NCBI RefSeq assembly: GCF_005517195.1
Contig: NZ_CP040244.1
Coordinates: 1,382,001-1,446,000 of the forward strand
DNA length: 64,000 nt
Reading direction: 5' to 3'
Source of the DNA: Streptomyces vilmorinianum
Lineage (GTDB): Bacteria; Actinomycetota; Actinomycetes; Streptomycetales; Streptomycetaceae
In this document: positions 38,101-45,253 of the stretch, one piece after another
How positions within the stretch are numbered: the first letter of the stretch is position 1
Layout of the letters: each line of letters opens with the position of its first letter
Translations under genes and position numbers: made by a program
Notes under the pieces: generated by a model
Database searches by the model: none
What the model saw: only the letters and a program-made list of their open reading frames with translations
What the model was told of the DNA's origin: nothing

Positions 38101-38872
38101 GGAGGTCGAGACCGAGGCCGAGGTGGCCGCGGAGATCGCCGCCCCGGTGGCCGTGGAGGAGCCCTTCCGCCCCGACGAAGAGCTGTACAGCAGCGCCGCC
38201 GAGGCCGAGGCCGCCGCCACGCGTGGCCGTGGCCGCCGCCGGGCGACCCGCAAGGTGTCCGCCCCGGCCGGTCCGCCGGTCGCCGCGGCCCCCGCGCCGG
38301 TCGTCGAGCCCGAGGTCGTGGCCGAGGAGCCGGAGCCGGTCGTCGAGGCGCCGGTCGTCGAGGAGGCCGCCCCGGCTCCCCGTACGCGCCGCCGTGCCAC
38401 CCGCAAGGCGACGGCCCCGGCCGGTTCGCCGGCCGCGGCGGAGCCCGTCATCGAGGTCCCGGTCATCGAGGCCGAGCCGGTCGTGGTCCCCGAGACCCCG
38501 GCCGAGCCGGTCGCCGCGGCGCCGGTCGTCGAGGAGGCCCCCGTGGCCGCCCCGCCGAGGGCGCGCCGCCGTGTGGTCCGTAAGGTCACCGCTCCCGCCG
38601 GCTCCCCGGCCGGCGCCGCGGAGGCCGCCGTCGTGGTGGTCGAGACCCCGGCCGCCGAGGCACCCGCCCCCGAGGCACCCGCCGCGGAGGCCGAGGCCGA
38701 GACCGAGGCTGCCGCCCCGGCCAAGAAGACGGCCGCCCGCAAGACGGCCAAGAAGGCCACCGCGAAGAAGGCCGCCACCAAGAAGACGACGGCGGCCAAG
38801 AAGACCGCGGCGAAGAAGACGACTGCGAAGAAGGCCGCCGCCAAGAAGACGGCCGCCCCCGCGCAGGACTGA
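35189..38872 (+). CDS. rne: Ribonuclease E/G with N- and C-terminal disordered arms
   Basis: The 1227-residue endoribonuclease matures rRNA/tRNA and starts mRNA decay. The catalytic core (about 504-935) has the S1 region (GNVYLGKVQNVLPSMEAAF), catalytic Asp816 (VVDVNTG) and Asp860 (VIDFIDM), and zinc-link Cys918/Cys921 (CVHC). The N-terminal arm (1-500) has 40-residue repeats of EEPAPARTRRRATRKA type and acidic/Arg-rich tracts. The C-terminal arm repeats the Arg motif and ends in a Lys/Ala/Thr tail. Streptomyces RNase ES places degradosome-scaffold sequence on both sides of the core, as here. ATG 35189 follows GGGAGAA. Expression may be leader-controlled. Confidence 0.96.
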   Translation: MLEQHEENTDNNNAPGDKLPPRRRRRAASRPAGPPVAAEVTDTVAEVVVETPAATPEPAEEPAPRTRRRATRKATAPEPVAEAAPAVEEAPAEEPAPARTRRRATRKATTPEPVAETVEAAPVVEEAPEAPVEEPAPARTRRRATRKATSPEPVAEAVEAAPVVEEAPEAPVEEPAPARTRRRATRKATSPEATVAAGESLPQETVAQITAEEAEPEVVAAEKAATRGRTRRRATAPQFTAEPVPAPKAEEEAPRARRAARPAVAVFQAPVFTEPMFQTPETAAAAAAAEAAEPEEEEETVEAVEAVEEIVERPEPAGRRRRRRRGEPAAEPVAVEPVPATVADEPEVEAEEPEAEAEEADEYEDRPSRRRRRGGRRRRRGELAEAEETEETEESEEARAEDEESEEEGEESDEYEGGTPSAAGTSSSRRRRRRRRRSGDAGPEAEAGEEDGVRTVVKVREPRPAREKAEPSDEVQSIKGSTRLEAKKQRRREGREQGRRRVPIITEAEFLARREAVERVMVVRQNGERTQIGVLEDNVLVEHYVNKEQATSYVGNVYLGKVQNVLPSMEAAFVDIGKGRNAVLYAGEVNFEALGMANGPRRIETALKSGQSVLVQVTKDPIGHKGARLTSQVSLPGRYLVYVPEGSMTGISRKLPDTERARLKTILKKIVPEDAGVIVRTAAEGASEDELRRDVERLQAQWEEIQKKAKNGGSSNAPSLLYGEPDMTVRVVRDIFNEDFSKVIVSGDDAWETIHGYVNHVAPDLTDRLSKWTSEVDVFATYRIDEQLMKALDRKVWLPSGGSLVIDKTEAMIVVDVNTGKFTGQGGNLEETVTRNNLEAAEEIVRQLRLRDLGGIVVIDFIDMVLESNRDLVLRRLLECLGRDRTKHQVAEVTSLGLVQMTRKRVGQGLLESFSETCVHCNGRGVIVHMEQPTAPGGGGGGKRAKKRGRGGAEHVHEHEVAEAVEALEAAEVETEAEVAAEIAAPVAVEEPFRPDEELYSSAAEAEAAATRGRGRRRATRKVSAPAGPPVAAAPAPVVEPEVVAEEPEPVVEAPVVEEAAPAPRTRRRATRKATAPAGSPAAAEPVIEVPVIEAEPVVVPETPAEPVAAAPVVEEAPVAAPPRARRRVVRKVTAPAGSPAGAAEAAVVVVETPAAEAPAPEAPAAEAEAETEAAAPAKKTAARKTAKKATAKKAATKKTTAAKKTAAKKTTAKKAAAKKTAAPAQD
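35366..35765 (+). repeat. In-frame repeats in the rne N-terminal arm
   Basis: Units starting with GAGGAGCCCGC recur at about 35366, 35465, 35585 and 35705; the last two intervals are exactly 120 bp (40 codons). Each encodes an acidic/Ala/Pro segment followed by TRRRATRKAT. A related Arg motif recurs in the C-terminal arm. Confidence 0.85.
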
Positions 38873-38879
38873 CCTGGCC

Positions 38880-38913
38880 GGTGCGGGCCGTCCCGTCGCG
38901 GACGGCCCGCACC
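38880..38913. terminator. rne terminator
   Basis: GGTGCGGGCCGTCC (38880-38893) and GGACGGCCCGCACC (38900-38913) form a perfect 14-bp stem with a 6-nt loop, 7 bp after the rne stop. Confidence 0.85.
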
Positions 38914-38935
38914 GCCCCGGGGGAGTCACCCGAAT

Positions 38936-38965
38936 TTGACCCCCTGTGGCACCGGCCCGTAACCT
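38936..38965 (+). promoter_or_regulatory. Probable rplU-rpmA promoter
   Basis: TTGACC (38936-38941) and TAACCT (38960-38965) are spaced 18 bp, a good vegetative-type promoter. The predicted start is near 38972, giving a leader of about 150 nt before rplU. Confidence 0.6.
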
Positions 38966-38971
38966 TGACCG

Positions 38972-39121
38972 TCGGCGTGTCGTATGGCCCGCCAAACCCC
39001 TGAGCACCCTCCTCCCGGTCTGCCGGGAGAGGCCGCTCGTCCACTTCCGGATCACCGCGGGCCCCGGCCCGTGTGAGCGGCTGGCATCAGGGGTCCGTTC
39101 CCGAGTGAGAGAGAGATCCGC
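38972..39121 (+). promoter_or_regulatory. Structured 5' leader of the rplU operon
   Basis: CTCCCGG (39012-39018) / CCGGGAG (39023-39029) forms a tight hairpin. GCCGCTC (about 39032-39038) pairs with GAGCGGC (39075-39081) around a GC-rich interior. The leader is long for a ribosomal-protein operon, so autogenous control by L21 or L27 is possible. This is inference. Confidence 0.35.
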
Positions 39122-39442
39122 GTGTACGCCATCGTGCGCAGCGGTGGTCGCCAGCACAAGGTTGCTGTCGGCGACATCGTTGAGGTTGACAAGATTTCCA
39201 CTGCCAAGGTTGGCGACACGGTCGAGCTCTCGACCCTGCTCGTTGTCGACGGCGACGCCGTGACCAGCGACCCGTGGGTTCTGGCCGGTATCAAGGTCAC
39301 GGCCGAGGTCGTGGACCACCACAAGGGCGCGAAGATCGACATCCTTCGCTACAAGAACAAGACCGGCTACCGCCGTCGCCAGGGCCACCGCCAGCAGTAC
39401 ACGGCGATCAAGGTCACCGGCATCCCCACGGCTGCGAAGTAA
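39122..39442 (+). CDS. rplU: 50S ribosomal protein L21
   Basis: The 106-residue protein binds 23S rRNA. It begins [18 protein letters not shown] and carries the L21 signature near the C-terminus ([14 protein letters not shown]). The start is GTG 39122, preceded by GAGAGAGAGA. rpmA follows after 14 bp. Confidence 0.98.
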   Translation: MYAIVRSGGRQHKVAVGDIVEVDKISTAKVGDTVELSTLLVVDGDAVTSDPWVLAGIKVTAEVVDHHKGAKIDILRYKNKTGYRRRQGHRQQYTAIKVTGIPTAAK

Positions 39443-39456
39443 GGGACTGAGGAGAG

Positions 39457-39711
39457 ATGGCACACAAGAAGGGCGCATCGTCCACTCGGAACGGTCGCGA
39501 TTCCAACGCTCAGCGGCTCGGCGTGAAGCGCTTCGGCGGTCAGGTCGTCAACGCCGGTGAGATCCTGGTCCGCCAGCGTGGCACCCACTTCCACCCGGGC
39601 GCGGGCGTCGGCCGCGGCGGCGACGACACGCTGTTCGCGCTGCAGGCCGGTTCGGTGCAGTTCGGCACCCACCGTGGCCGCAAGGTCGTGAACATCGTTC
39701 CGGTCGCCTGA
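39457..39711 (+). CDS. rpmA: 50S ribosomal protein L27
   Basis: The 84-residue protein has the N-terminal tail [21 protein letters not shown] that reaches the peptidyl-transferase centre, followed by [15 protein letters not shown]. There is no cleavable Firmicutes-type N-terminal extension. ATG 39457 follows GAGGAGAG. It is in an operon with rplU. Confidence 0.98.
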   Translation: MAHKKGASSTRNGRDSNAQRLGVKRFGGQVVNAGEILVRQRGTHFHPGAGVGRGGDDTLFALQAGSVQFGTHRGRKVVNIVPVA

Positions 39712-39727
39712 TCGGTTCTTTCGCGGA

Positions 39728-39765
39728 GGCGGACCTCACTTCCCGTAACGGGAAGCGGGTCCGCC
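39728..39765. terminator. rpmA terminator
   Basis: GGCGGACC (39728-39735) / GGTCCGCC (39758-39765) encloses TTCCCG/CGGGAA with a TAA loop and is followed by TTT. It separates rplU-rpmA from obg. Confidence 0.8.
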
Positions 39766-39828
39766 TTTCGCGTGTTACTAGATAGACATTCCACCCTGTA
39801 GTACCCCGTTAACTGGAGGCACAGAACC

Positions 39829-41268
39829 ATGACCACCTTCGTGGACCGCGTCGAGCTGCACGTCGCCGCGGGTAACGGAGGCCACGGCTGCGCCTCCGTT
39901 CACCGGGAGAAGTTCAAGCCGCTCGGCGGCCCGGACGGCGGCAACGGCGGCCGTGGCGGCGATGTGATCCTGGTCGTCGACCAGTCGATCACCACGCTCC
40001 TCGAATACCACCACTCCCCGCACCGCAAGGCGACCAACGGTCAGCCCGGCGCCGGCGACAACCGCTCCGGCAAGGACGGCCAGGACCTCGTCCTGACCGT
40101 GCCCGACGGCACCGTCGTCCTCGACAAGCAGGGCAACGTCCTCGCCGACCTGGTCGGACAGGGCACCACCTTCATCGCGGGCCAGGGCGGCCGTGGCGGC
40201 CTCGGCAACGCCGCGCTGTCCTCCGCCCGCCGCAAGGCCCCGGGCTTCGCGCTCCTCGGCGAGCCGGGCGAGGCGCGGGACATCGTCCTGGAGCTGAAGA
40301 CCGTCGCCGACGTGGCGCTGGTGGGCTACCCGAGCGCCGGCAAGTCCTCGCTCATCTCCGTCCTGTCGGCCGCCAAGCCGAAGATCGCGGACTACCCGTT
40401 CACCACGCTCGTCCCGAACCTGGGCGTCGTCACCGCCGGCTCGACCGTCTACACGATCGCCGACGTGCCGGGCCTGATCCCGGGCGCCAGCCAGGGCCGC
40501 GGTCTGGGCCTGGAGTTCCTGCGCCACGTGGAGCGCTGCTCGGTCCTCGTCCACGTCCTGGACACGGCGACGCTGGAGTCCGACCGTGACCCGGTCACCG
40601 ACCTCGACGTCATCGAGGAGGAGCTGCGGCAGTACGGCGGCCTCGACGACCGCCCCCGCATCGTCGTCCTCAACAAGATCGACATCCCGGACGGCCAGGA
40701 CCTGGCGGACATGATCCGTCCGGACCTGGAGGCGCGCGGCTACCAGGTCTTCGAGGCCTCGGCCGTGGCCCGTACGGGTCTGAAGGAGCTCTCCTTCGCC
40801 CTGGCCGGCATCGTGTCCAAGGCGCGCGCGGCCAAGCCGAAGGAGGAGTCGACCCGGATCGTCATCCGCCCGAAGGCGGTCGACGACGCCGGCTTCACCG
40901 TCACCTACGACGAGGCCGAGGACGTGTACCGGGTGCGCGGCGAGAAGCCGGAGCGCTGGGTCCGCCAGACCGACTTCAACAACGACGAGGCCGTCGGCTA
41001 CCTGGCCGACCGTCTCAACCGCCTCGGCGTCGAGGACGAGCTCATGAAGGCGGGCGCCCGCGCGGGCGACGGCGTCGCGATCGGCTCCGAGGACAACGCG
41101 GTCGTCTTCGACTGGGAGCCGTCGATGATGGCCGGCGCCGAGATGCTCGGCCGCCGCGGCGAGGACCACCGCCTCGAAGCCCCGCGCCCGGCCGCTCAGC
41201 GCCGCCGTGATCGCGAGGCGGAGCGCGACGACGCGCAGCGCGAGTTCGACGAGTTCAACCCCTTCTAG
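39829..41268 (+). CDS. obg: Obg/CgtA GTPase
   Basis: The 479-residue GTPase links 50S assembly, stringent signalling and, in Streptomyces, the onset of sporulation. It has the Gly-rich Obg fold (1-158), a G domain with G1 GYPSAGKSS at 166-174, switch [10 protein letters not shown] and NKID. The C-terminal OCT domain (about 350-430) is followed by a charged tail. ATG 39829 follows TGGAGGC. A terminator separates it from rpmA. In many streptomycetes proB soon follows; here the glycan genes lie between them. Confidence 0.97.
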   Translation: MTTFVDRVELHVAAGNGGHGCASVHREKFKPLGGPDGGNGGRGGDVILVVDQSITTLLEYHHSPHRKATNGQPGAGDNRSGKDGQDLVLTVPDGTVVLDKQGNVLADLVGQGTTFIAGQGGRGGLGNAALSSARRKAPGFALLGEPGEARDIVLELKTVADVALVGYPSAGKSSLISVLSAAKPKIADYPFTTLVPNLGVVTAGSTVYTIADVPGLIPGASQGRGLGLEFLRHVERCSVLVHVLDTATLESDRDPVTDLDVIEEELRQYGGLDDRPRIVVLNKIDIPDGQDLADMIRPDLEARGYQVFEASAVARTGLKELSFALAGIVSKARAAKPKEESTRIVIRPKAVDDAGFTVTYDEAEDVYRVRGEKPERWVRQTDFNNDEAVGYLADRLNRLGVEDELMKAGARAGDGVAIGSEDNAVVFDWEPSMMAGAEMLGRRGEDHRLEAPRPAAQRRRDREAERDDAQREFDEFNPF

Positions 41269-41284
41269 GGGTTGTCCCGCGGTG

Positions 41285-41317
41285 GGGAGCGGCCGGCCGG
41301 TGCGGTCGGCCGCTCCC
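41285..41317. terminator. obg terminator
   Basis: GGGAGCGGCCG (41285-41295) / CGGCCGCTCCC (41307-41317) is a perfect 11-bp stem, 17 bp after obg. Confidence 0.75.
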
Positions 41318-41330
41318 GTAGGATCTCGGT

Positions 41331-42956
41331 GTGAGTAGCGCCCCCCCATCCACGGTAGAAGGCAAGCTCGGCGTCGTCGTCATCGCGTACAACGACGAGG
41401 AGCTGGTCGGCGACGCCATCCGCTCCGCGCTCGGCCAGGGGCCCGTGGTCGCGGAGGTCGTGGCCGTCAACGACGCGTCGAGCGACGGTACGGCGAAGGT
41501 CCTGGACGAGCTGGCCGCGCTCCACCCGCGCGTGCGCGTCGTGCACCGTACGGAGAACAGCGGCGGCTGCGGCACCCCCCGCAACGACGGGATCCAGGCG
41601 GTCACCGCTCCCTATGTGATGTTCCTGGACAGCGACGACATCCTGCCCGAGGGCGCCGCCGAGGCCCTGGTGACGGCCGTCGAGCGCCACCGGACCCCCG
41701 TCGCCGTCGGTGTCTGCGTCCGTCGCGAGCTGCCCGAGGGCCGGGACGTGCGCTGGCAGCCCGCGCTCTACCAGGAGCCGGCCCTGCTCGAGACCGCGGC
41801 CGACCTCACGCCGCTCGTGCACGACACGCTCTGCGTCAACAAGATCTACGGCCGCTCCTTCCTCGACGAGCACGGCATCCGCTTCCCCGACGGCCGTTTC
41901 GTCTACGAGGACTTCCTCTTCACCGCCCGCGTCCTGGCCGCCGCGCCGCGCGTCGCCGTGATCCCCGACACGGTCTACGTCTGGCATGTGCGCCGCGCCG
42001 CCGCCCAGCTGTCGATCTCCCTCGACCGGCAGGGCGTCGCCAACTGGCAGGCCCGGATCGCCGCCCATCGCAAGGCCGTGGAGACCTTCGAGGAGGCGGG
42101 CCGCGCCGAACTCGCCGCCGCCTGCCGCACCAAGTTCCTCGAACACGATCTGCGCCTGTACGCCCGCGAGTTGAGGCTGCGCGGAGCCGAGTACCAGGCC
42201 GAGTGGTGGAAGCTGACCCGGGAGCACCTCAGGACGTTCGGCGAGGGCGAGCTCGCCGCGGCGAACGTGCCCGCCCGCTGGATGGCCCGGTTCGTCCTGG
42301 CCGCCGAGGAGCCGCAGGACCTGCTCCGGCTGTCCCGGCTCGCCGCCGAGCCCGCCCGGCTGCTCCCGCCGTACACCCGGAGCGAGGACGTCGCCGTCTG
42401 GTCCCTGGACCTCCCCGGCGCGGAGCTGGACGGCGTGGACACGCTGCCGCTCGACGAACTCCCGGTGGTCGTCGACGCCGGTCTGGGCACCGGCGCGGGC
42501 GGCGAGCTGCGGTTCACGGTCCGTGATCTGTACGGCCGGCTCCGTACGGCCGGTCCCCGCACCGCCCAGGTCGCGTTCCTGCCCCGGGGCTCGGACGAGC
42601 CCGTCCGTACCGAGCAGGCCGAGCTGAGCGAGGTGGAGGGCGGCTGGACCGCCAGCGTTCCGGCCCGGCTCACCGGCCTGGCCCGCGCCGGCCGCCGCCG
42701 GGGAAACAGCGGCACCCAGCTGTGGGACATCCGGATCACGGTGACCTGCGCGGACGGCGAGTCCTTCTCGACCGCGCTGCGACTGCCGGACGACCGGCAG
42801 CGACGGTCGGTCATGCCGAGCAGCCGGTACGGTGTATTGCTGGTGCAGCAGTACACCACGGCGAACGGTTCGCTCGCCGTGCGGATCGCACCCGGCGCCC
42901 GTGACGGGCTCCGGGCGGTCAGGGCCAGGCTCCGTCGGCTCTCCCGCAGTTCTTAG
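41331..42956 (+). CDS. Family 2 glycosyltransferase with C-terminal accessory domain
   Basis: The 541-residue protein has a GT-A catalytic domain with VVVIAYND, VAVNDASSDGT, the DxD-type DSDD at 100-103, and the probable base in YEDFLF. A helical middle and a beta-rich C-terminal domain (about 350-530) follow, an arrangement like wall-teichoic-acid glycosyltransferases of the TarS/TarP kind. It closely resembles the N-terminal half of the TagF fusion at 45253. GTG 41331 has TAGGAT (41319-41324) 6 nt upstream. It is the first gene of the glycan island; galE follows 20 bp downstream. The acceptor and sugar are not readable. Confidence 0.88.
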   Translation: MSSAPPSTVEGKLGVVVIAYNDEELVGDAIRSALGQGPVVAEVVAVNDASSDGTAKVLDELAALHPRVRVVHRTENSGGCGTPRNDGIQAVTAPYVMFLDSDDILPEGAAEALVTAVERHRTPVAVGVCVRRELPEGRDVRWQPALYQEPALLETAADLTPLVHDTLCVNKIYGRSFLDEHGIRFPDGRFVYEDFLFTARVLAAAPRVAVIPDTVYVWHVRRAAAQLSISLDRQGVANWQARIAAHRKAVETFEEAGRAELAAACRTKFLEHDLRLYARELRLRGAEYQAEWWKLTREHLRTFGEGELAAANVPARWMARFVLAAEEPQDLLRLSRLAAEPARLLPPYTRSEDVAVWSLDLPGAELDGVDTLPLDELPVVVDAGLGTGAGGELRFTVRDLYGRLRTAGPRTAQVAFLPRGSDEPVRTEQAELSEVEGGWTASVPARLTGLARAGRRRGNSGTQLWDIRITVTCADGESFSTALRLPDDRQRRSVMPSSRYGVLLVQQYTTANGSLAVRIAPGARDGLRAVRARLRRLSRSS

Positions 42957-42976
42957 CGAAAGGGATTTGGGGCGTT

Positions 42977-43963
42977 ATGACTTTTCTGATCACCGGTGGC
43001 GCCGGATACATCGGTTCGCACGTGGTCCGCGCCATGACGCAGGCGGGCGAGCGGGTCGTCGTCCTCGACGACCTGTCCACGGGATACGCGGAGCGGGTCC
43101 CGGAGGGTGTGCCGCTGGTGGTCGGTTCGACCCTGGACCGTGACGTACTGGACCGGACCATCGCCGAGCACGGTGTCACCGGTGTGGTCCACCTCGCGGC
43201 GAAGAAGCAGGTCGGCGAGTCCGTCGAGAAGCCGCTGCACTACTACCGGGAGAACGTGCAGGGCCTGACCGTCCTGCTGGAGGCGGTGGCCGCCGCCGGC
43301 GTGCGTACCTTCCTCTTCTCCTCCTCGGCCTCCGTCTACGGCATGCCGGACGTCGACCTCGTCACCGAGGACACGCCGTGCCTGCCGCTGAGCCCGTACG
43401 GCGAGACGAAGCTGGCCGGCGAGTGGCTGGTCCGCGCCGCCGGCAAGGCCCACGGCATCTCCACGGCCTGCCTGCGCTACTTCAACGTGGCGGGCGCCGC
43501 GACCCCCGAGCTGGCCGACACCGGGGTCTTCAACCTGGTCCCGATGGTCTTCGAGCGGCTCGACGCCGGAGAGGCCCCGCGGATCTTCGGCGACGACTAC
43601 GCCACCCCCGACGGCACCTGCGTCCGCGACTACATCCACATCGAGGACCTCGCCGACGCCCACCTCGTCGCCGCGCGCAAGCTGGCCGAGTGGGCCGCCG
43701 CCGGTGAGCCGCGCGATCTGACGGTCAACATCGGCCGTGGCGAGGGCGTCTCCGTCCGCGAGATGATCGACCTGATCAACGAGATCACCGGCCACTCGGT
43801 CGCCCCCGTCGTCACCCCGCGCCGCCCCGGCGACCCGGCCCGGGTCGTCGCCTCCGCGGAACGTATCGCCTCGGAGCTGGGCTGGAAGGCCCGTCACGAC
43901 GTCCGCGACATGATCACCTCGGCGTGGGCCGGCTGGGTCGCCCGCCGTGGGGTGTCCGCCTGA
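42977..43963 (+). CDS. galE: UDP-glucose 4-epimerase (extended SDR)
   Basis: The 328-residue NAD-dependent epimerase has GGAGYIG at residues 7-13 and catalytic Tyr141/Lys145 in SPYGETK with SSSASVYG upstream. It interconverts UDP-glucose and UDP-galactose (or the N-acetyl forms), supplying donors for the neighbouring glycosyltransferases. ATG 42977 follows TTGGGG. It is co-directional with the GT2 gene and ends at a strong terminator. Confidence 0.93.
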   Translation: MTFLITGGAGYIGSHVVRAMTQAGERVVVLDDLSTGYAERVPEGVPLVVGSTLDRDVLDRTIAEHGVTGVVHLAAKKQVGESVEKPLHYYRENVQGLTVLLEAVAAAGVRTFLFSSSASVYGMPDVDLVTEDTPCLPLSPYGETKLAGEWLVRAAGKAHGISTACLRYFNVAGAATPELADTGVFNLVPMVFERLDAGEAPRIFGDDYATPDGTCVRDYIHIEDLADAHLVAARKLAEWAAAGEPRDLTVNIGRGEGVSVREMIDLINEITGHSVAPVVTPRRPGDPARVVASAERIASELGWKARHDVRDMITSAWAGWVARRGVSA

Positions 43964-43989
43964 CCGGCTGACCCCGGACCGTACGTACG

Positions 43990-44030
43990 AAGAAGGGAGG
44001 ACCGCCGGTCACCGGCGGTCCTCCCTTCTT
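43990..44030. terminator. Strong bidirectional terminator between galE and the GT4 gene
   Basis: AAGAAGGGAGGACCGCCGG (43990-44008) pairs perfectly with 44012-44030; the 3' side ends in CTTCTTT, and its complement gives a similar tail on the other strand. Confidence 0.9.
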
Positions 44031-44050
44031 TCGACTCCGACGCGCGCGTG

Positions 44051-45253
44051 TTAGCGGTCGAGCAGGGTGAAGAGGTTCTCCCAGCGGGCCACGATCTCGT
44101 CCGTCGAGTAGCGCTGGATGTCCACGCGGGCGGCCTCGCCCATGCGGTCGCGCAGCTCCTTGTCCGAGATCAGCTCGTCGAGCCTGCGCGCGAACTCACC
44201 GGTGTTGCCGGGGGGCACGATGAGGCCGTTCTCGCCGTCCGTGATGATCTCGCGGACACCGGGAGCGACATCGAAGGCGACACACGGCACGGCCGTGGCC
44301 ATGGCCTCCATCAGGGCGAGCGGGAAGCCCTCGCCGCGGGAGGACAGGGCGAACAGCGAGCTGTCCTTCAGGGCGCCGGGGACGTCGCTGGTACGCCCCA
44401 TCCACTCGACCGAGGAGGTCAGCCCGAGCCGGTCGGCCTGCTTCTTCAGCGCCGCTTCCTCCTCGCCGGAGCCGTAGACGCGCAGGGTCCAGTCGGGGTG
44501 CCGGGGCGCGACCTCGGACCAGGCGTCGAGGAGCAGGTCGACGCCCTTCTCCTCGTGCAGCCGGCCGATGCTGACCACGACCTTGGCCGTGCGCGGTGAC
44601 GGCTCGTCGGGGAAGAACGGGAGGGGGTTCGGCATGGCCCCGACGTGGTCGAAGCGCTGCCGGATCCAGAGGTCGGCGTCCTCGCGGGTCAGCGCGAGCA
44701 TCCGGTCGACGTCCTTGTAGTACTGCTTGACCCGCTGGAAGCGGGACGAGTTGCGGCATGTGTGGAAGGACTCGTGGCTCATGCCGACCACGCGCAGCCC
44801 CGAGGTGTCCGCGAGCGCGACCCACTCCATGGCCCAGACCTGCGTCACGATGACGACGGATCCGGGGCGGGCGGAGCGGAAGATCGCGGTGAGCTTCGCG
44901 GCCTCCCGGCGCATGCCGGCCTCGCGCGAGGCCCTGCGCCGGCGCTCGACGAGGTCGAGCTTGCCCTTGATGCCGCGCAGCGGCTTCAAGGACGGCGGGT
45001 GGACGTCGTACAGCGTCGTCGTCCGGTAGGGCAGGTCGTCACCGAGGTCGGCGCGCCGTCCTTCCGGGGCGGGGACGATGCCGACCACGTGGACCGCGTG
45101 CCCGCGCTCGCTGAAGAGCCGGGCCATCTGGTGCGACCAGCTGGTGATACCGCCGAGCTCGTCGACACTGTTCGAGACGAGGATGATGTCCCGGGTCCTG
45201 GTCTCGGTGTCCACGTGCTGTGCGGTCATCGTCGTACTCATCACCTTGGTCAT
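44051..45253 (-). CDS. Family 4 glycosyltransferase
   Basis: This GT-B protein is about 400 residues. It has the N-terminal acceptor-domain loop LGGITSWSHQMARL, donor-domain GRLHEEKGVDLLLDAW, and the retaining GT4 motif EGFPLALMEAM. It probably transfers a hexose to a wall glycan or its lipid carrier. The first ATG (45253) overlaps the stop of the upstream TagF fusion by one base (TGATG), so the two are translationally coupled; ATG 45241 is an alternative. It is convergent with galE. Confidence 0.88.
   Translation of the reverse strand: MTKVMSTTMTAQHVDTETRTRDIILVSNSVDELGGITSWSHQMARLFSERGHAVHVVGIVPAPEGRRADLGDDLPYRTTTLYDVHPPSLKPLRGIKGKLDLVERRRRASREAGMRREAAKLTAIFRSARPGSVVIVTQVWAMEWVALADTSGLRVVGMSHESFHTCRNSSRFQRVKQYYKDVDRMLALTREDADLWIRQRFDHVGAMPNPLPFFPDEPSPRTAKVVVSIGRLHEEKGVDLLLDAWSEVAPRHPDWTLRVYGSGEEEAALKKQADRLGLTSSVEWMGRTSDVPGALKDSSLFALSSRGEGFPLALMEAMATAVPCVAFDVAPGVREIITDGENGLIVPPGNTGEFARRLDELISDKELRDRMGEAARVDIQRYSTDEIVARWENLFTLLDR

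Noticed and set aside
34922..39478. Very long open frame on the minus strand opposite rne
   Set aside because: It is a shadow of rne: it is Arg/Leu/Gly low complexity with no domain, and the plus strand encodes a clear RNase E/G.
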